Assembly: GCF_026239695.1 (NCBI RefSeq)
Contig: NZ_JAPIVS010000003.1
Coordinates: 797,179 to 861,178 of the forward strand
Source: Pedobacter sp. MC2016-15
Lineage (GTDB): Bacteria; Bacteroidota; Bacteroidia; Sphingobacteriales; Sphingobacteriaceae
Reading direction: 5' to 3'
Length of the DNA: 64,000 bases
Shown: in pieces, positions 9,559-19,144 of the stretch
How positions within the stretch are numbered: the first letter of the stretch is position 1
Layout of the letters: the number at the start of each line of letters is the position of its first letter
Program-made: the position numbers and the translations under genes
The notes under the pieces: model-generated
Told to the model about the DNA's origin: nothing
What the model saw: the letters and a program-made list of their open reading frames with translations, nothing else
Databases searched by the model: none

Positions 9559-9747
9559 ATGAAAAACGGTACAGTAAAATTTTTTAACACTGAAAAAGGC
9601 TTTGGCTTTATTAAAGACGAAAACGGAAAAGAAATCTTTGTTCACGTTTCTGGTCTTATCGACGAGATTCGCGAAAATGATGAAGTAGAATACGAAGAAC
9701 AAGAAGGCAAAAAAGGCCTGAATGCAGTAAACGTAAAACTTGTTTAA
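9559..9747 (+). CDS. Cold-shock domain protein (CspA family)
   Basis: A 62-residue single cold-shock domain with the RNA-binding motifs KGFGFIKD and EIFVHVSG; such proteins melt RNA secondary structure. I start it at ATG 9559, because the next in-frame upstream start (9529) adds residues that do not belong to the fold. The protein is unusually acidic after the RNP motifs (EIRENDEVEYEEQEGK). It is followed by a strong terminator hairpin and a second hairpin. Confidence 0.93.
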   Translation: MKNGTVKFFNTEKGFGFIKDENGKEIFVHVSGLIDEIRENDEVEYEEQEGKKGLNAVNVKLV

Positions 9748-9767
9748 TCGAATAGGTTAGCTTTGCT

Positions 9768-9810
9768 CATGCAGGACAAATATAAATGTATTTGTCCTGC
9801 ATGATTTTTT
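9768..9810 (+). terminator. Intrinsic terminator after the cold-shock gene
   Basis: A perfect 15-bp inverted repeat (9768-9782 and 9789-9803) with a 6-base loop is followed by a run of T residues, 20 bases after the stop codon. Confidence 0.85.
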
Positions 9811-9811
9811 C

Positions 9812-9836
9812 TGTCTTACAGCCCATCTGTAAGACA
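9812..9836. repeat. Second hairpin downstream of the cold-shock gene
   Basis: TGTCTTACAG and CTGTAAGACA form a perfect 10-bp inverted repeat with a 5-base loop, starting two bases after the T tract of the first terminator. No T run follows, so it is not a second classical terminator on this strand. Confidence 0.6.
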
Positions 9837-10274
9837 AACATCCTGGTTTAGCGCAATCTAATCCATAGGATCTTATGCTGCATCCAGCATGAACATTTCC
9901 CTTGTTCGCCATCTACTAAAACATTTTAATTTTATCATCAGATCCTCTGATACAAGTATGTCTTTTTCTGATTCAAAGGAACTCCGGCCCGGAGTTAAGG
10001 ATTCTGCAGGGATATAAAATGAGTCTATAAAAGATTTATATGAATAATCGATAAATCTGACGAATATTAACTCCTGTATTAAACCTAATAATAGAATTTT
10101 ACGTATTAATTTACAGGTATAACTGTATTTGTAAAATGCAGTAAGTAATTATAAAAATATTGCATTGTCATGATTTTATTACAAAAGTCATGGTTTTTTG
10201 CGGAACAAACGTTATACTCGCTTATGATAATTCCAGGTTATCAGGGGTAAATTTCAGGTTTCTAATCAAATACT
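9837..10274. other. Intergenic region without a recognised gene
   Basis: About 440 AT-rich bases lie between the cold-shock hairpins and the large kinase gene. I see no gene, tRNA or clear promoter box here. Confidence 0.4.
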
Positions 10275-12878
10275 ATGGCAAATAACGTAACCGATTCTCT
10301 CCGTAATGTCGTTAACAAGTCTCCTTCTGCAGTCGCACTTCTGGACAGGCAGTTTTGTTATCTGGCAGTTTCAGCGAAGTGGAAGAGTGATTTTAAGTTA
10401 GGTGATGACCATTCCGGTAAATGTCATACCGAATTGTTTCGTGTTGATGAAAAAGACTGGATCCCTGCTTATCATGAGGTGCTTGCTGGTGGACGTCATG
10501 CCGGTAAATATGATCAGCTCATTTTTCCGAATGGATTGAAAAGGCCTGTCCGCTGGGAATTGCAGTCCTGGAGTGATGATTCAGATGAAATTGCCGGGGT
10601 GCTGGTTTACATGGAGTTAATTACTGAAAGAGATGAAAAGGAAGCTTATTCCAGGAGAATGATCGACCTCTATGAGCAATCCAACGAAGTTGCCCGGGTA
10701 GGTGCCTGGGAAGTTGATTTGCTTAAGAATGAAATATACTGGTCTCCCGTAACCAAGCAACTGCATGAGGTTCCGGAGGATTATATTCCTAACCTGACAA
10801 CTGCGATCGCTTTTTTTAAAGAAGGGGAGAACAGAAATACCATTTTAGCTGCTTTCGTGGCTGCAGTAGAAAAGGGAGAGAGCTACAATCTGGAGCTTCA
10901 ACTGATTACTGCGGGCGGGAATGAGCTGTGGATAAAGGTGCAGGGGAATGTTGATCTGGTTGATGGTGTGGCTGTGCGGGTATATGGGATATTCCAGGAC
11001 ATACAGCTTCAGAAGCTGCAGGAGATTGCATTGGCCAACAGTGAAATTAAATACCGGTCAATTATTGAAAACTCGCTTTCTGCTTTTTTGCAAACCATTC
11101 CTGACCAAATGGTGCTGGAAGCCAATCAGGCTGCACTGGATATGTTCGGATATACACTTGAGGAATTCAGAGCACTTGGGCGCGGCGACCTGTTTGATCT
11201 GGAAGATCCCAACTTAAAGGTGTTCCTGGAAACCCGTAAAAGGTTAGGAAAGGCTGCTGCAGAACTCATTGGAATCCGCAAAAACGGCGAGCATTTTCCC
11301 TGTTCTATGTCTTCATCTATCTATACTGATACAGAAGGTAACCTTGTCAATAGTCTGATGATCATAGATGATACAGAAAGACATCTGGCGGCAAACATGA
11401 TCAGGCTGAGTGAAGAACAGTTCAGGGGTGCATTTGAATATTCTGCCATCGGCATGGCTTTATTTGATATTGCAGGGAGGTGTCAGAGGGCTAACCAGAG
11501 TTTGTGCGACATGCTCGGATATACTGAAGAGGAGTTAAAAAAACTCAGCTTTGTAGATATCACTCACCCTGAAGATGTGCCTCTGAATATCAAACTTCTC
11601 AATGAACTGATCGAAGGCGGGCGGGAAAGCTATCATATGGAAAAACGCTATGTTCATAAGGATGGTACGCCTGTTTGGGTATTGCTGGGTGTCTCGCTGG
11701 TCAGGGAAGCCAGCGGTAAGCCTGTTCGCCTGATATCCCAGATTCAGGACATTTCCAAGATTAAGGAGGCTGAACATGCCATGGCTATCAGCGAAGAGAA
11801 ATACCGCAAGATATTTGAGAATACACAGGATATTTATTACCGTACTGATCAGAATGGGGTGATTACTGAAATCAGCCCCTCGATAGAGAAGTACTATGGC
11901 GATAAGCGTGAAAATATTATCGGCCATCCTGCAATCGATTTTTATTATTTCAAAGAAGACCGGGATAGGATTGTGAATGTTTTACGGCAGGATTATTCCG
12001 TCATTGATTTTGAGGTTAAGCTGAAGACTAAAAACAGTGAGTTGCGCTACGCCTCAGTAAATGCCCGGCTGATTATCGAGGATGATGAGGTCATCGGCTC
12101 TGAGGGCTCTATACGGGATATTACGCTGAGAAAGTTGCAGGAAAATGAACTGACATCATTAAACACAGAGTTGAAGGCCTTGAACCTCCACCGGGAAAAA
12201 TTGCTCTCTATCGTAGGGCATGACCTGAGGAACCCTGTTGCGGCCAGTTTGAAACTTGCAGAGCTGGCCATGATGGATGTCGATGATGCTACTAAAGATG
12301 ATCTGATGGAGTATATCTCCAGGATGGAATCAGGATTGCAGAATGCCAATGAACTGCTCGAAGATCTGTTGCGATGGGCAAAAAATCAGTTCGATTCTCT
12401 GGATTTTAATCCGGTATTGATCGAGGATGTGCAGCTGCAGATCATGATCTGTCTGAAGCGTCTTAAGCCAATGGCCGAAGCTAAAAATATAGAATTGATT
12501 GAACATGTTGATGAAGGTTTGAAGCTATATGCTGACAGGGATATGCTGGATACAATTATCCGGAATCTGGTATCAAATGCGATCAAGTTTACTGCCCGGG
12601 GAACGGTGGTTGTGGCCGCAACACGGAGGGCCGGGGATATCCTGTTTTCGGTCAGTGATACCGGCAACGGCATGTCTGAAAATATTGTGAATCAGTTATG
12701 GAAAAAGAGTTCTCACTACACGACTTACGGAACTTCCGGGGAGAAGGGGACGGGCTTGGGACTGGAGCTTTGTCTCGACTTTGTGAAGAGGCATCGCGGA
12801 CAAATTTGGGTGGAAAGTGTGGTAGGACATGGCAGTAAATTTTTCTTCTGTATACCTACGCAAAAGTCCGCATTTTAA
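10275..12878 (+). CDS. Multi-PAS sensor histidine kinase
   Basis: An 867-residue soluble sensor kinase with no membrane segments. The first about 620 residues hold roughly five PAS/PAC repeats; several end in the typical PAC pattern (GIFQDIQLQKLQE, IIDDTERHLA, ISQIQDISKIKEAE, EGSIRDITLRKLQE). The kinase core follows: H box LLSIVGHDLRNP with phospho-acceptor His649, N box IIRNLVSNAIKF, G1 SDTGNGMS and G2 GTGLGLELC, ending in the usual SKFFFCIP strand. It probably senses redox, light or small molecules in the cytoplasm and passes phosphate to a response regulator encoded elsewhere, since none is adjacent. Confidence 0.92.
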   Translation: MANNVTDSLRNVVNKSPSAVALLDRQFCYLAVSAKWKSDFKLGDDHSGKCHTELFRVDEKDWIPAYHEVLAGGRHAGKYDQLIFPNGLKRPVRWELQSWSDDSDEIAGVLVYMELITERDEKEAYSRRMIDLYEQSNEVARVGAWEVDLLKNEIYWSPVTKQLHEVPEDYIPNLTTAIAFFKEGENRNTILAAFVAAVEKGESYNLELQLITAGGNELWIKVQGNVDLVDGVAVRVYGIFQDIQLQKLQEIALANSEIKYRSIIENSLSAFLQTIPDQMVLEANQAALDMFGYTLEEFRALGRGDLFDLEDPNLKVFLETRKRLGKAAAELIGIRKNGEHFPCSMSSSIYTDTEGNLVNSLMIIDDTERHLAANMIRLSEEQFRGAFEYSAIGMALFDIAGRCQRANQSLCDMLGYTEEELKKLSFVDITHPEDVPLNIKLLNELIEGGRESYHMEKRYVHKDGTPVWVLLGVSLVREASGKPVRLISQIQDISKIKEAEHAMAISEEKYRKIFENTQDIYYRTDQNGVITEISPSIEKYYGDKRENIIGHPAIDFYYFKEDRDRIVNVLRQDYSVIDFEVKLKTKNSELRYASVNARLIIEDDEVIGSEGSIRDITLRKLQENELTSLNTELKALNLHREKLLSIVGHDLRNPVAASLKLAELAMMDVDDATKDDLMEYISRMESGLQNANELLEDLLRWAKNQFDSLDFNPVLIEDVQLQIMICLKRLKPMAEAKNIELIEHVDEGLKLYADRDMLDTIIRNLVSNAIKFTARGTVVVAATRRAGDILFSVSDTGNGMSENIVNQLWKKSSHYTTYGTSGEKGTGLGLELCLDFVKRHRGQIWVESVVGHGSKFFFCIPTQKSAF

Positions 12879-13031
12879 TCTATTTTCTCCTTCTTACTAT
12901 TTGTGATTAATGACTTTATATGACATATGTTAAGTATCTGAAAATTAGTTTAGAATAAAAACTTGACTTTGTTTATTGGCTCATGTTTTTTGAGTAAAAT
13001 CCGGGCATTAAATGAAGCTACTCATTATTGG

Positions 13032-14021
13032 TTACTGCTTGTTTTGAGACCAGTAAAGGGTGAGTTTAAGGCCGTCTTTTACGGAAAAAAACGGATGGTA
13101 TCCGAGGTCAGTTCTGATCCTGCTGATGTCTGCCAGTGAGTCCTGGATATCCCCTATTCTGGATTCGCGGTGGATCTCTCCGGAGCCGGAATTATTCAGG
13201 CTCTTGATGAGTGCCCAGAGGTCGTTCAGCGAAATGCGTTCGCCGCATGCCACATTGTAAACCTGGTGAGGCAGGGTGCCGGAGTATAACATAGCTTTGA
13301 CGTTTGCCTGGATCACATTTTCGATATACGTGAAGTCGCGCGTCTGGTTCCCCTCACCGTTGATCAGTGCAGGACTTCCGTTTAGTGCGGCTCTGATGAA
13401 CAGGGGAATCACGGCAGCGTATGCGCCTTCAGGATCTTGTTTCGGTCCGAAGACATTGAAGTATCTGAGTCCGATACTATCCAGCTGATAGCTCTTGCGG
13501 AAAACATCTGCATAAAGTTCATTCACCAGTTTGGTAACCGCGTATGGTGAGAGTGGATTTCCGATTTTCTCTTCCCTCTTAGGTAAATCCCTGCTATCCC
13601 CATAGGTTGATGAAGAAGCAGCGTATATCATTCTTTTTACCTTTTCGTCCCTTGCAGCTACGAGCATATTCATAAAACCATCAACGTTGACCTGATTTGT
13701 GGTGATAGGATCGTAAATAGAGCGCGGTACGGAACCTAAAGCTGCCTGGTGACTGATATAGTCGATTCCTTTACAGGCTCGCTTACAGGTCTCCAAATCG
13801 CGTATGTCTCCTTCGATAAACTCGAAAGCGGGATGGTCAGTAAATTCATCAATATTTTTTTTGAAGCCGGTAGACAAATTATCCAGTATCCGAACCTTTC
13901 CTGCACCATGACTCAAAAGATATCTGATCAGATTAGAACCAATGAAGCCAGCTCCCCCGGTTACGAGGAAATTGCTTGTGCTGAGATCAGCGGTGTGGTA
14001 TAATTGCTTAGAGTCTGCCAT
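13032..14021 (-). CDS. NAD-dependent UDP-N-acetylhexosamine 4-epimerase (WbpP/TviC-like)
   Basis: A 329-residue extended short-chain dehydrogenase. It has the NAD-binding GGAGFIGSN motif (about 22-30), the serine-rich [11 protein letters not shown] segment and the catalytic Tyr-x-x-x-Lys in PYAVTKL. The family interconverts UDP-GlcNAc and UDP-GalNAc or their uronic acids. It overlaps the upstream dehydrogenase gene by 14 bases, the arrangement of tviB-tviC and wbpO-wbpP, so the pair probably yields UDP-N-acetylgalactosaminuronic acid for a surface polysaccharide. No glycosyltransferase genes are close by. Confidence 0.88.
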   Translation of the reverse strand: MADSKQLYHTADLSTSNFLVTGGAGFIGSNLIRYLLSHGAGKVRILDNLSTGFKKNIDEFTDHPAFEFIEGDIRDLETCKRACKGIDYISHQAALGSVPRSIYDPITTNQVNVDGFMNMLVAARDEKVKRMIYAASSSTYGDSRDLPKREEKIGNPLSPYAVTKLVNELYADVFRKSYQLDSIGLRYFNVFGPKQDPEGAYAAVIPLFIRAALNGSPALINGEGNQTRDFTYIENVIQANVKAMLYSGTLPHQVYNVACGERISLNDLWALIKSLNNSGSGEIHRESRIGDIQDSLADISRIRTDLGYHPFFSVKDGLKLTLYWSQNKQ

Positions 14022-15285
14022 GGGTCATTTCCGGATCAAACATCCCTTTGATATCGTATACAACAGTGTTTTCTTTGGAAAGACTGGCAATGTCGGCATA
14101 TTTGAACTCCTGATGTGCGACAGCACCGATCACTGCATCGAATTTGCGTCCTGTGACTTCTCCGTTCTGACAGGTGATTCCATATTCGAGCAGGACTTGC
14201 TCCGGGTCTGCCCAGGGGTCCTGAATGCAGATATTGACATGATACTCTTTCAGACGGCTGACAATATCGATTACTCCCGTGTTTCTTACATCCGGACAGT
14301 TTTCTTTGAAGGTGAAACCCAGAATCAATACTTCGCTGCCGGTGACCTGAATTTGTTTGCGGACCATGAGCTTGATCACTTCATCGGCGATATATTGTCC
14401 CATACCATCATTGAGTCTTCTGCCTGCCAGGATGATTTCGGGATGATATCCTGCTTCCTGCGCTTTCTGGGCAAGGTAGTAGGGGTCTACACCAATACAA
14501 TGTCCACCCACCAGACCAGGTTTGAAATTAAGAAAATTCCATTTTGTTCCTGCCGCCTGTAAAACATCATGCGTGTCCAGTCCGATCAGGTTAAAGATCT
14601 TTGCCAGTTCATTCACAAAGGCGATATTGATGTCGCGTTGTGCATTTTCTATCACTTTTGCGGCTTCGGCAACACGAATGCTTGAAGCAGGATATGTTCC
14701 AGCTGTAATAATCGAGCGGTATAATTTGTCTACGTTTTCTGCTGCCAGCGGATTGGAGCCTGAGGTAATCTTTACGATTTGTGTGAGCGTATGCTCCTTG
14801 TCGCCCGGATTGATACGCTCCGGAGAATAGCCACATGAAAAATCTTTGTTAAAAACCAGACCTGATACTTGTGCCAATACCGGAGCACATTCATCTTCAG
14901 TAACTCCGGGATAAACCGTAGATTCATAAATCACAAGATCACCTTTTTTGAGATACTGTCCTACAGTTCTGCTTGCGCTGTAAAGGTGCTGAAGATCAGG
15001 GTGGTTATATTTATCAATTGGAGTAGGTACCGTGATGATATATACACGGGCAAACTGAATGTCAATGGGTTCGTTGCTGAACGAAAGGTTATGCGATACC
15101 TCGTTCAGCTGTTCAGTACTGATCTCAAGAGTGCTGTCAACTCCGCTCTTTAATGCTGCAATCCTTCCGGGATTAATATCAAATCCGGTGACTTTAAAAT
15201 ATTTTGCAAAAGCTACGGCAAGTGGCAGACCAACATAACCTAAGCCGATAATGGCTATATGTGTGTCCTTGTTAATCTCTGTCAT
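14008..15285 (-). CDS. Nucleotide-sugar dehydrogenase (UDP-N-acetylhexosamine 6-dehydrogenase, TviB/WbpO-like)
   Basis: A 425-residue UDP-glucose/GDP-mannose dehydrogenase family enzyme that oxidises the C6 hydroxyl of a UDP-amino sugar to a carboxylate with two NAD+. It shows the N-terminal Rossmann motif [10 protein letters not shown] (about 15-24), the middle-domain [14 protein letters not shown] segment and the catalytic cysteine in [12 protein letters not shown]. The overlap with the epimerase gene supports a UDP-HexNAcA route. Whether the substrate is UDP-GlcNAc or UDP-ManNAc cannot be decided by eye; the context favours the Vi-antigen-type enzyme. Confidence 0.9.
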   Translation of the reverse strand: MTEINKDTHIAIIGLGYVGLPLAVAFAKYFKVTGFDINPGRIAALKSGVDSTLEISTEQLNEVSHNLSFSNEPIDIQFARVYIITVPTPIDKYNHPDLQHLYSASRTVGQYLKKGDLVIYESTVYPGVTEDECAPVLAQVSGLVFNKDFSCGYSPERINPGDKEHTLTQIVKITSGSNPLAAENVDKLYRSIITAGTYPASSIRVAEAAKVIENAQRDINIAFVNELAKIFNLIGLDTHDVLQAAGTKWNFLNFKPGLVGGHCIGVDPYYLAQKAQEAGYHPEIILAGRRLNDGMGQYIADEVIKLMVRKQIQVTGSEVLILGFTFKENCPDVRNTGVIDIVSRLKEYHVNICIQDPWADPEQVLLEYGITCQNGEVTGRKFDAVIGAVAHQEFKYADIASLSKENTVVYDIKGMFDPEMTHGRL

Positions 15286-15350
15286 TATTTATTTCGGTCA
15301 AACAATCGGCTTGCAATTTATCGAAATAAATCAGAATCTTAATTTTTATT

Positions 15351-15385
15351 AAAAAGCCCCTCATCCTTTGGGATGAGAGGCTTTT
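15351..15385. terminator. Hairpin terminator after yceI
   Basis: The arms AAAAGCCCCTCATCC and GGATGAGAGGCTTTT flank a 4-base loop and form a GC-rich stem with one bulge. It lies 20 bases past the stop of the leftward yceI-like gene; T runs on both strands would let it work in either direction. Confidence 0.85.
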
Positions 15386-15405
15386 GTTCTGCTTTGGCAG
15401 AAAAA

Positions 15406-15981
15406 TTAGTCTTTTACAAATTCTGTATTTGCATTCAGTGCAATCTCGTCGCTCAGCATTGCATTCGGGTATTTGGTACCTAAAGCGAAATCAGCTCTTT
15501 TGATTGTACCTGTTACTTTGAAACCAGCAACAGTTTTTTTAGCCTGGTTAACAGTTGTTCCTCTTAATACTGCATCCAAAACAACAGCTTTAGTTACACC
15601 GTGAAGTGTTAACTGTCCATTCACTTTGTATTTGTTGGCAGCTACTTTTTTAATTGAAGTGCTTTTGAAAGTCAGCTTAGGATATTTTTCAGCATCAAAG
15701 AAATCAGCGCTTTTCAGGTGTCCATCTCTTTTTTCGTCCTCAGTATTCACAGAATTGATGTCTGCAGTCAGGTTGATAACGGCATCACTGAAATCAGGTT
15801 TAGAAGAAACGATAGTTGATTCGAAAGTTTTGAATGAACCTTCAACATCACTTACCATCATGTGGGTAATGCTGAAACCCAATTTAGAGTGTGACTTGTC
15901 AGCTGTCCAGGTTTGTGCCGATGCAGTTAAAGAAGATAAAGCCGCTGAAGCAGCAAATAATAGAACGAATAATTTTTTCAT
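15406..15981 (-). CDS. YceI family periplasmic lipid-binding protein
   Basis: A 191-residue exported protein with a signal peptide (MKKLFVLLFAASAALSS to about TASAQ) and a YceI lipocalin-like barrel. TWTADKSHSKLGFSITHMMV at the mature N terminus and the later FKVTGTIKRADFALG strand are characteristic. YceI proteins bind isoprenoid or polyprenyl lipids in the periplasm and are often induced by stress; the precise role is not established. It is a single gene with its own terminator. Confidence 0.9.
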   Translation of the reverse strand: MKKLFVLLFAASAALSSLTASAQTWTADKSHSKLGFSITHMMVSDVEGSFKTFESTIVSSKPDFSDAVINLTADINSVNTEDEKRDGHLKSADFFDAEKYPKLTFKSTSIKKVAANKYKVNGQLTLHGVTKAVVLDAVLRGTTVNQAKKTVAGFKVTGTIKRADFALGTKYPNAMLSDEIALNANTEFVKD

Positions 15982-16156
15982 GTCTTTGAATTTTTTAATA
16001 AATCAAAGTTGTAACAAATAATTGATTGCGTTATTGATGTATGATAAGAAAGTGAATCTGATTAACAATTGGTGGTTTTGCCTGTTATCAATGAGGGAGA
16101 TGTGAATTGTGCGCATAATTATGTGTTATTTTGTATATGTATTTTCCGGTTTAATA

Positions 16157-16164
16157 TATTTTTG
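16157..16164 (+). promoter_or_regulatory. Candidate -7 promoter box for the CheB-CheR hybrid operon
   Basis: TATTTTTG matches TAnnTTTG 51 bases before the start codon; TTTG at 16130-16133 could be a loosely spaced -33 element. Confidence 0.45.
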
Positions 16165-16215
16165 TAATTGGAAATTTTATGAGTATTTTACTCCTATTAT
16201 GTTTGAAACAATAAA

Positions 16216-19128
16216 ATGACTCAACAAACAAAATTTAACGGGGCGGGAAAGCCTAAGGTTTCTTTTCCAATTATCGGTATGGGCGGATCCGCAGGATCAT
16301 TTCATGCTTTTGAAAAATTCTTTATGCATATGCCCATCAAAAGTGGGATGGCCTTTGTCATTATTATGCATCTTGATAAATCGCATATCGCTGATGTGGC
16401 TTCGGTACTGCAACCGATCACGGCCATGGTGATCAGGGAAGCAACAGATGGAGTGGAAGTGGAGCCAGATCATATTTATATCATTCCCCCTGGAAAAGAT
16501 ATGGGTATCCATAACGGACGATTGTTGCTGATGGAACCTTCGAGATATAAAGGAGCGCATATGTCCATTGATTATTTTCTGCAGAGCCTGGCGGAAGATC
16601 AGCAGGCCAAAGCGGTGGGAATAATTTTTTCAGGTATGGGCGCAGATGGAGAAACAGGAGTAAGGATGATCAAGGAAAAACTTGGACTTGTGATGGTCCA
16701 GGACCCTGAAACAGCAGAGTTTGACAGTATGCCGAGTACTTCTATCAAAACAAATATGGTCGATTATGTTCTGGCCCCGGAAGACATGCCAGTGAAATTG
16801 ATCCAGTATCTGAATCATCCTGCGATCCGGGAACCACAGGAAGAATCTGAATTCACCATGAACCATAGTAATCATACACATCTTCAGAAAATACTGATGC
16901 TGTTGCGCTCCAATACGGGCCATGATTTCACGCTGTACAAGAAAAGTACCATTGTCCGCAGGATCGAAAGGCGTATTGCCTTTCATCAGCTTACAGACTA
17001 CCTGGATTATATTAATTACCTGCGTGAGAATCCCAGTGAGATTATGCTGCTTTTTAATGAGCTGCTGATCGGTGTCACGAAATTCTTCAGAGACAGGGAT
17101 GCATTTGATGCATTGAAGAGCAAGCTGTATCCTCTTCTGGCACTGAAAAAGCCGGGCGACCCGATCAGGATCTGGATTGCAGGATGTTCTACAGGTGAGG
17201 AAGCCTATTCCGTTGCCATGCTGGTGATAGAATTTCTGGATACGCTGAAAACAGCCAAGGTTCCAAAACTGCAGATTTTTGCAACAGATCTGGATCCCCA
17301 GGCGATAGACCATGCGCGATCAGCCAGTTATTTCTCCAATATCACTTCGGAAATTTCGCCTGAACGACTCAATCGCTTTTTTATCAAGGTTAATGAAGGT
17401 TATGTGGTTAAAAAGGAAGTGCGGGAGATGATTGTGTTTGCACAGCATAACCTGATTAAAGATGCTCCTTTTACACGATTAGATCTGCTCTGCTGCCGGA
17501 ATGTACTGATCTACCTTACCTCAGAACTGCAAAAGAAGATCATTCCTGTTTTTCATTATTCTCTGTCAGGCAACGGACTCCTTTTCCTCGGTCCGGCAGA
17601 GTCTGTGGGCACTTTCGGGGACAGCTTTACCAGTTTGGAAAACAAGTGGAAAATATTCCAGAAAAAAGAGGGTACCGCTGCATTGGGGACCATGCTTGAC
17701 TTTCCTTTCCATGTGGCTAATCAAACCAATAAAAACCTGAAAATTCATTTACCAGTGAAAAGTCTGAAAAGTCCCATGGCGGAAACGTTCCATAAGATAT
17801 TGCTTGAGAATTTCACACCCACCTCGCTCTTACTGAACGAAAGGGGTGATATTTTATATATCAACGGGCAAACATCGAGATATATGCAGATCAATTCTGG
17901 CGAGGCAATCTTTAATATTCATCGCCTTGCGAAAGAAGAACTCAGGTATGCGATCGGGAATGCATTGCATCAGGTCTGGGAGAAAAAGGATAAAGTTGAA
18001 GTTCCGGAGATTAAAGTGAAAGATGGGGGCCAAACCTATCTGGTTGGTTTCAGGGTAGACTACATTGTAGAGGTACCCTTGCAGGACATGCTCCTGATTA
18101 CTTTCAATGATTACGGACTAGTCAAGAAAAGACGCGCCGACCAGGCGAAGAATAGCGATCCTACCCGACAGGGGGCAATTGAAGAATTGGAAAAGGAACT
18201 GATTTACACCAAGCAGCAGCTGCACAGTACCATTGAACAGATGGAAACCTCGCTTGAGGAATTAAAGTCTACAAATGAGGAACTGCAAAGTACCAACGAA
18301 GAATTACAGAGTACGAATGAAGAGGCGCTGACCACCAAGGAGGAGATGCAGTCGCTCAATGAGGAGCTCATGACCATCAACCTGCAGTATCAGAATAAGG
18401 CTGAAGAACTTACACAGCTGAATAATGATATGAAAAACCTGCTTGATAATACGGAGATAGGAACTATCTTTTTGGACAACCAGCTGAATATTCTGAGGTT
18501 CACACCACAAGTCACGCGGCTTTTTAACATGATTCCCGGTGATGTTGGCCGTTCAATAACTCATATTGTATCAAATTTTGAATACCCTTTTCTGGAAGAT
18601 GCGATCACAGAGGTCATAGAAAAGCTGGTGGGCAAAGAGCTGGAGGTAAGCACTAAAAAAGACGAGTGGTATAACCTGAGGATCATGCCATACCGTACCA
18701 TGGATAACTTCATCAGCGGGGCGGTAGTTACCTTTACCAAGATTACACCGGTAAAGGCGATGGAAAATAAATTGACCAGTCTCCTTGATTACGCCAGAAA
18801 CATGGTCAATGTTTTACCTGATGCAGCTCTGATCCTCGATAAGGACAGAAAGGTGATCGTAGCCAGTGATATATTTCTGGAACAGTTTAAGTTAAAAGAG
18901 GAAGAAATCATCGCAGAACCACTGATGGAAATTATTCATAACAAATGGAAAACGGACAAACTTGATGTACTGCTGAATTCATCAGGTACTGAGGAGGTTT
19001 TTATCCAGCAGGAATTTATGGGCCTGGGCATAAGAAGTTTCTTTGCTAAAATTCAGCATATCAGCAAGGACGAAAAGGGGAAATCATTGGTTTCATTACT
19101 CACATTCAAAACTCATCACAGTGGCTAG
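16216..19128 (+). CDS. CheB-CheR-PAS hybrid sensory protein
   Basis: A 970-residue soluble protein that fuses both receptor-modifying enzymes of chemotaxis to sensory modules. Residues 15-205 are a CheB methylesterase with Ser25 (GGSAGS), His52 (MHLDKSH) and Asp144 (SGMGADG). Residues about 215-485 are a CheR methyltransferase with the S-adenosylmethionine loop AGCSTGEEAYS near 322 and DLLCCRNVLIYL. A coiled coil (about 656-735) with three STNEELQ/STNEEAL heptads leads to two PAS domains. No chemoreceptor genes are present. A kinase and a response regulator follow directly, so the three probably form one non-chemotactic signalling unit. Confidence 0.92.
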   Translation: MTQQTKFNGAGKPKVSFPIIGMGGSAGSFHAFEKFFMHMPIKSGMAFVIIMHLDKSHIADVASVLQPITAMVIREATDGVEVEPDHIYIIPPGKDMGIHNGRLLLMEPSRYKGAHMSIDYFLQSLAEDQQAKAVGIIFSGMGADGETGVRMIKEKLGLVMVQDPETAEFDSMPSTSIKTNMVDYVLAPEDMPVKLIQYLNHPAIREPQEESEFTMNHSNHTHLQKILMLLRSNTGHDFTLYKKSTIVRRIERRIAFHQLTDYLDYINYLRENPSEIMLLFNELLIGVTKFFRDRDAFDALKSKLYPLLALKKPGDPIRIWIAGCSTGEEAYSVAMLVIEFLDTLKTAKVPKLQIFATDLDPQAIDHARSASYFSNITSEISPERLNRFFIKVNEGYVVKKEVREMIVFAQHNLIKDAPFTRLDLLCCRNVLIYLTSELQKKIIPVFHYSLSGNGLLFLGPAESVGTFGDSFTSLENKWKIFQKKEGTAALGTMLDFPFHVANQTNKNLKIHLPVKSLKSPMAETFHKILLENFTPTSLLLNERGDILYINGQTSRYMQINSGEAIFNIHRLAKEELRYAIGNALHQVWEKKDKVEVPEIKVKDGGQTYLVGFRVDYIVEVPLQDMLLITFNDYGLVKKRRADQAKNSDPTRQGAIEELEKELIYTKQQLHSTIEQMETSLEELKSTNEELQSTNEELQSTNEEALTTKEEMQSLNEELMTINLQYQNKAEELTQLNNDMKNLLDNTEIGTIFLDNQLNILRFTPQVTRLFNMIPGDVGRSITHIVSNFEYPFLEDAITEVIEKLVGKELEVSTKKDEWYNLRIMPYRTMDNFISGAVVTFTKITPVKAMENKLTSLLDYARNMVNVLPDAALILDKDRKVIVASDIFLEQFKLKEEEIIAEPLMEIIHNKWKTDKLDVLLNSSGTEEVFIQQEFMGLGIRSFFAKIQHISKDEKGKSLVSLLTFKTHHSG

Positions 19129-19144
19129 GGATTCTCAGACTAAT

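Noticed and set aside
13942..14562. A 206-codon rightward frame
   Set aside because: It is opposite the overlapping dehydrogenase and epimerase genes, whose motifs are intact.
16630..17313. A 227-codon leftward frame
   Set aside because: It lies wholly opposite the CheB-CheR coding sequence; its His-, Phe- and Cys-rich content is typical of an antisense shadow.
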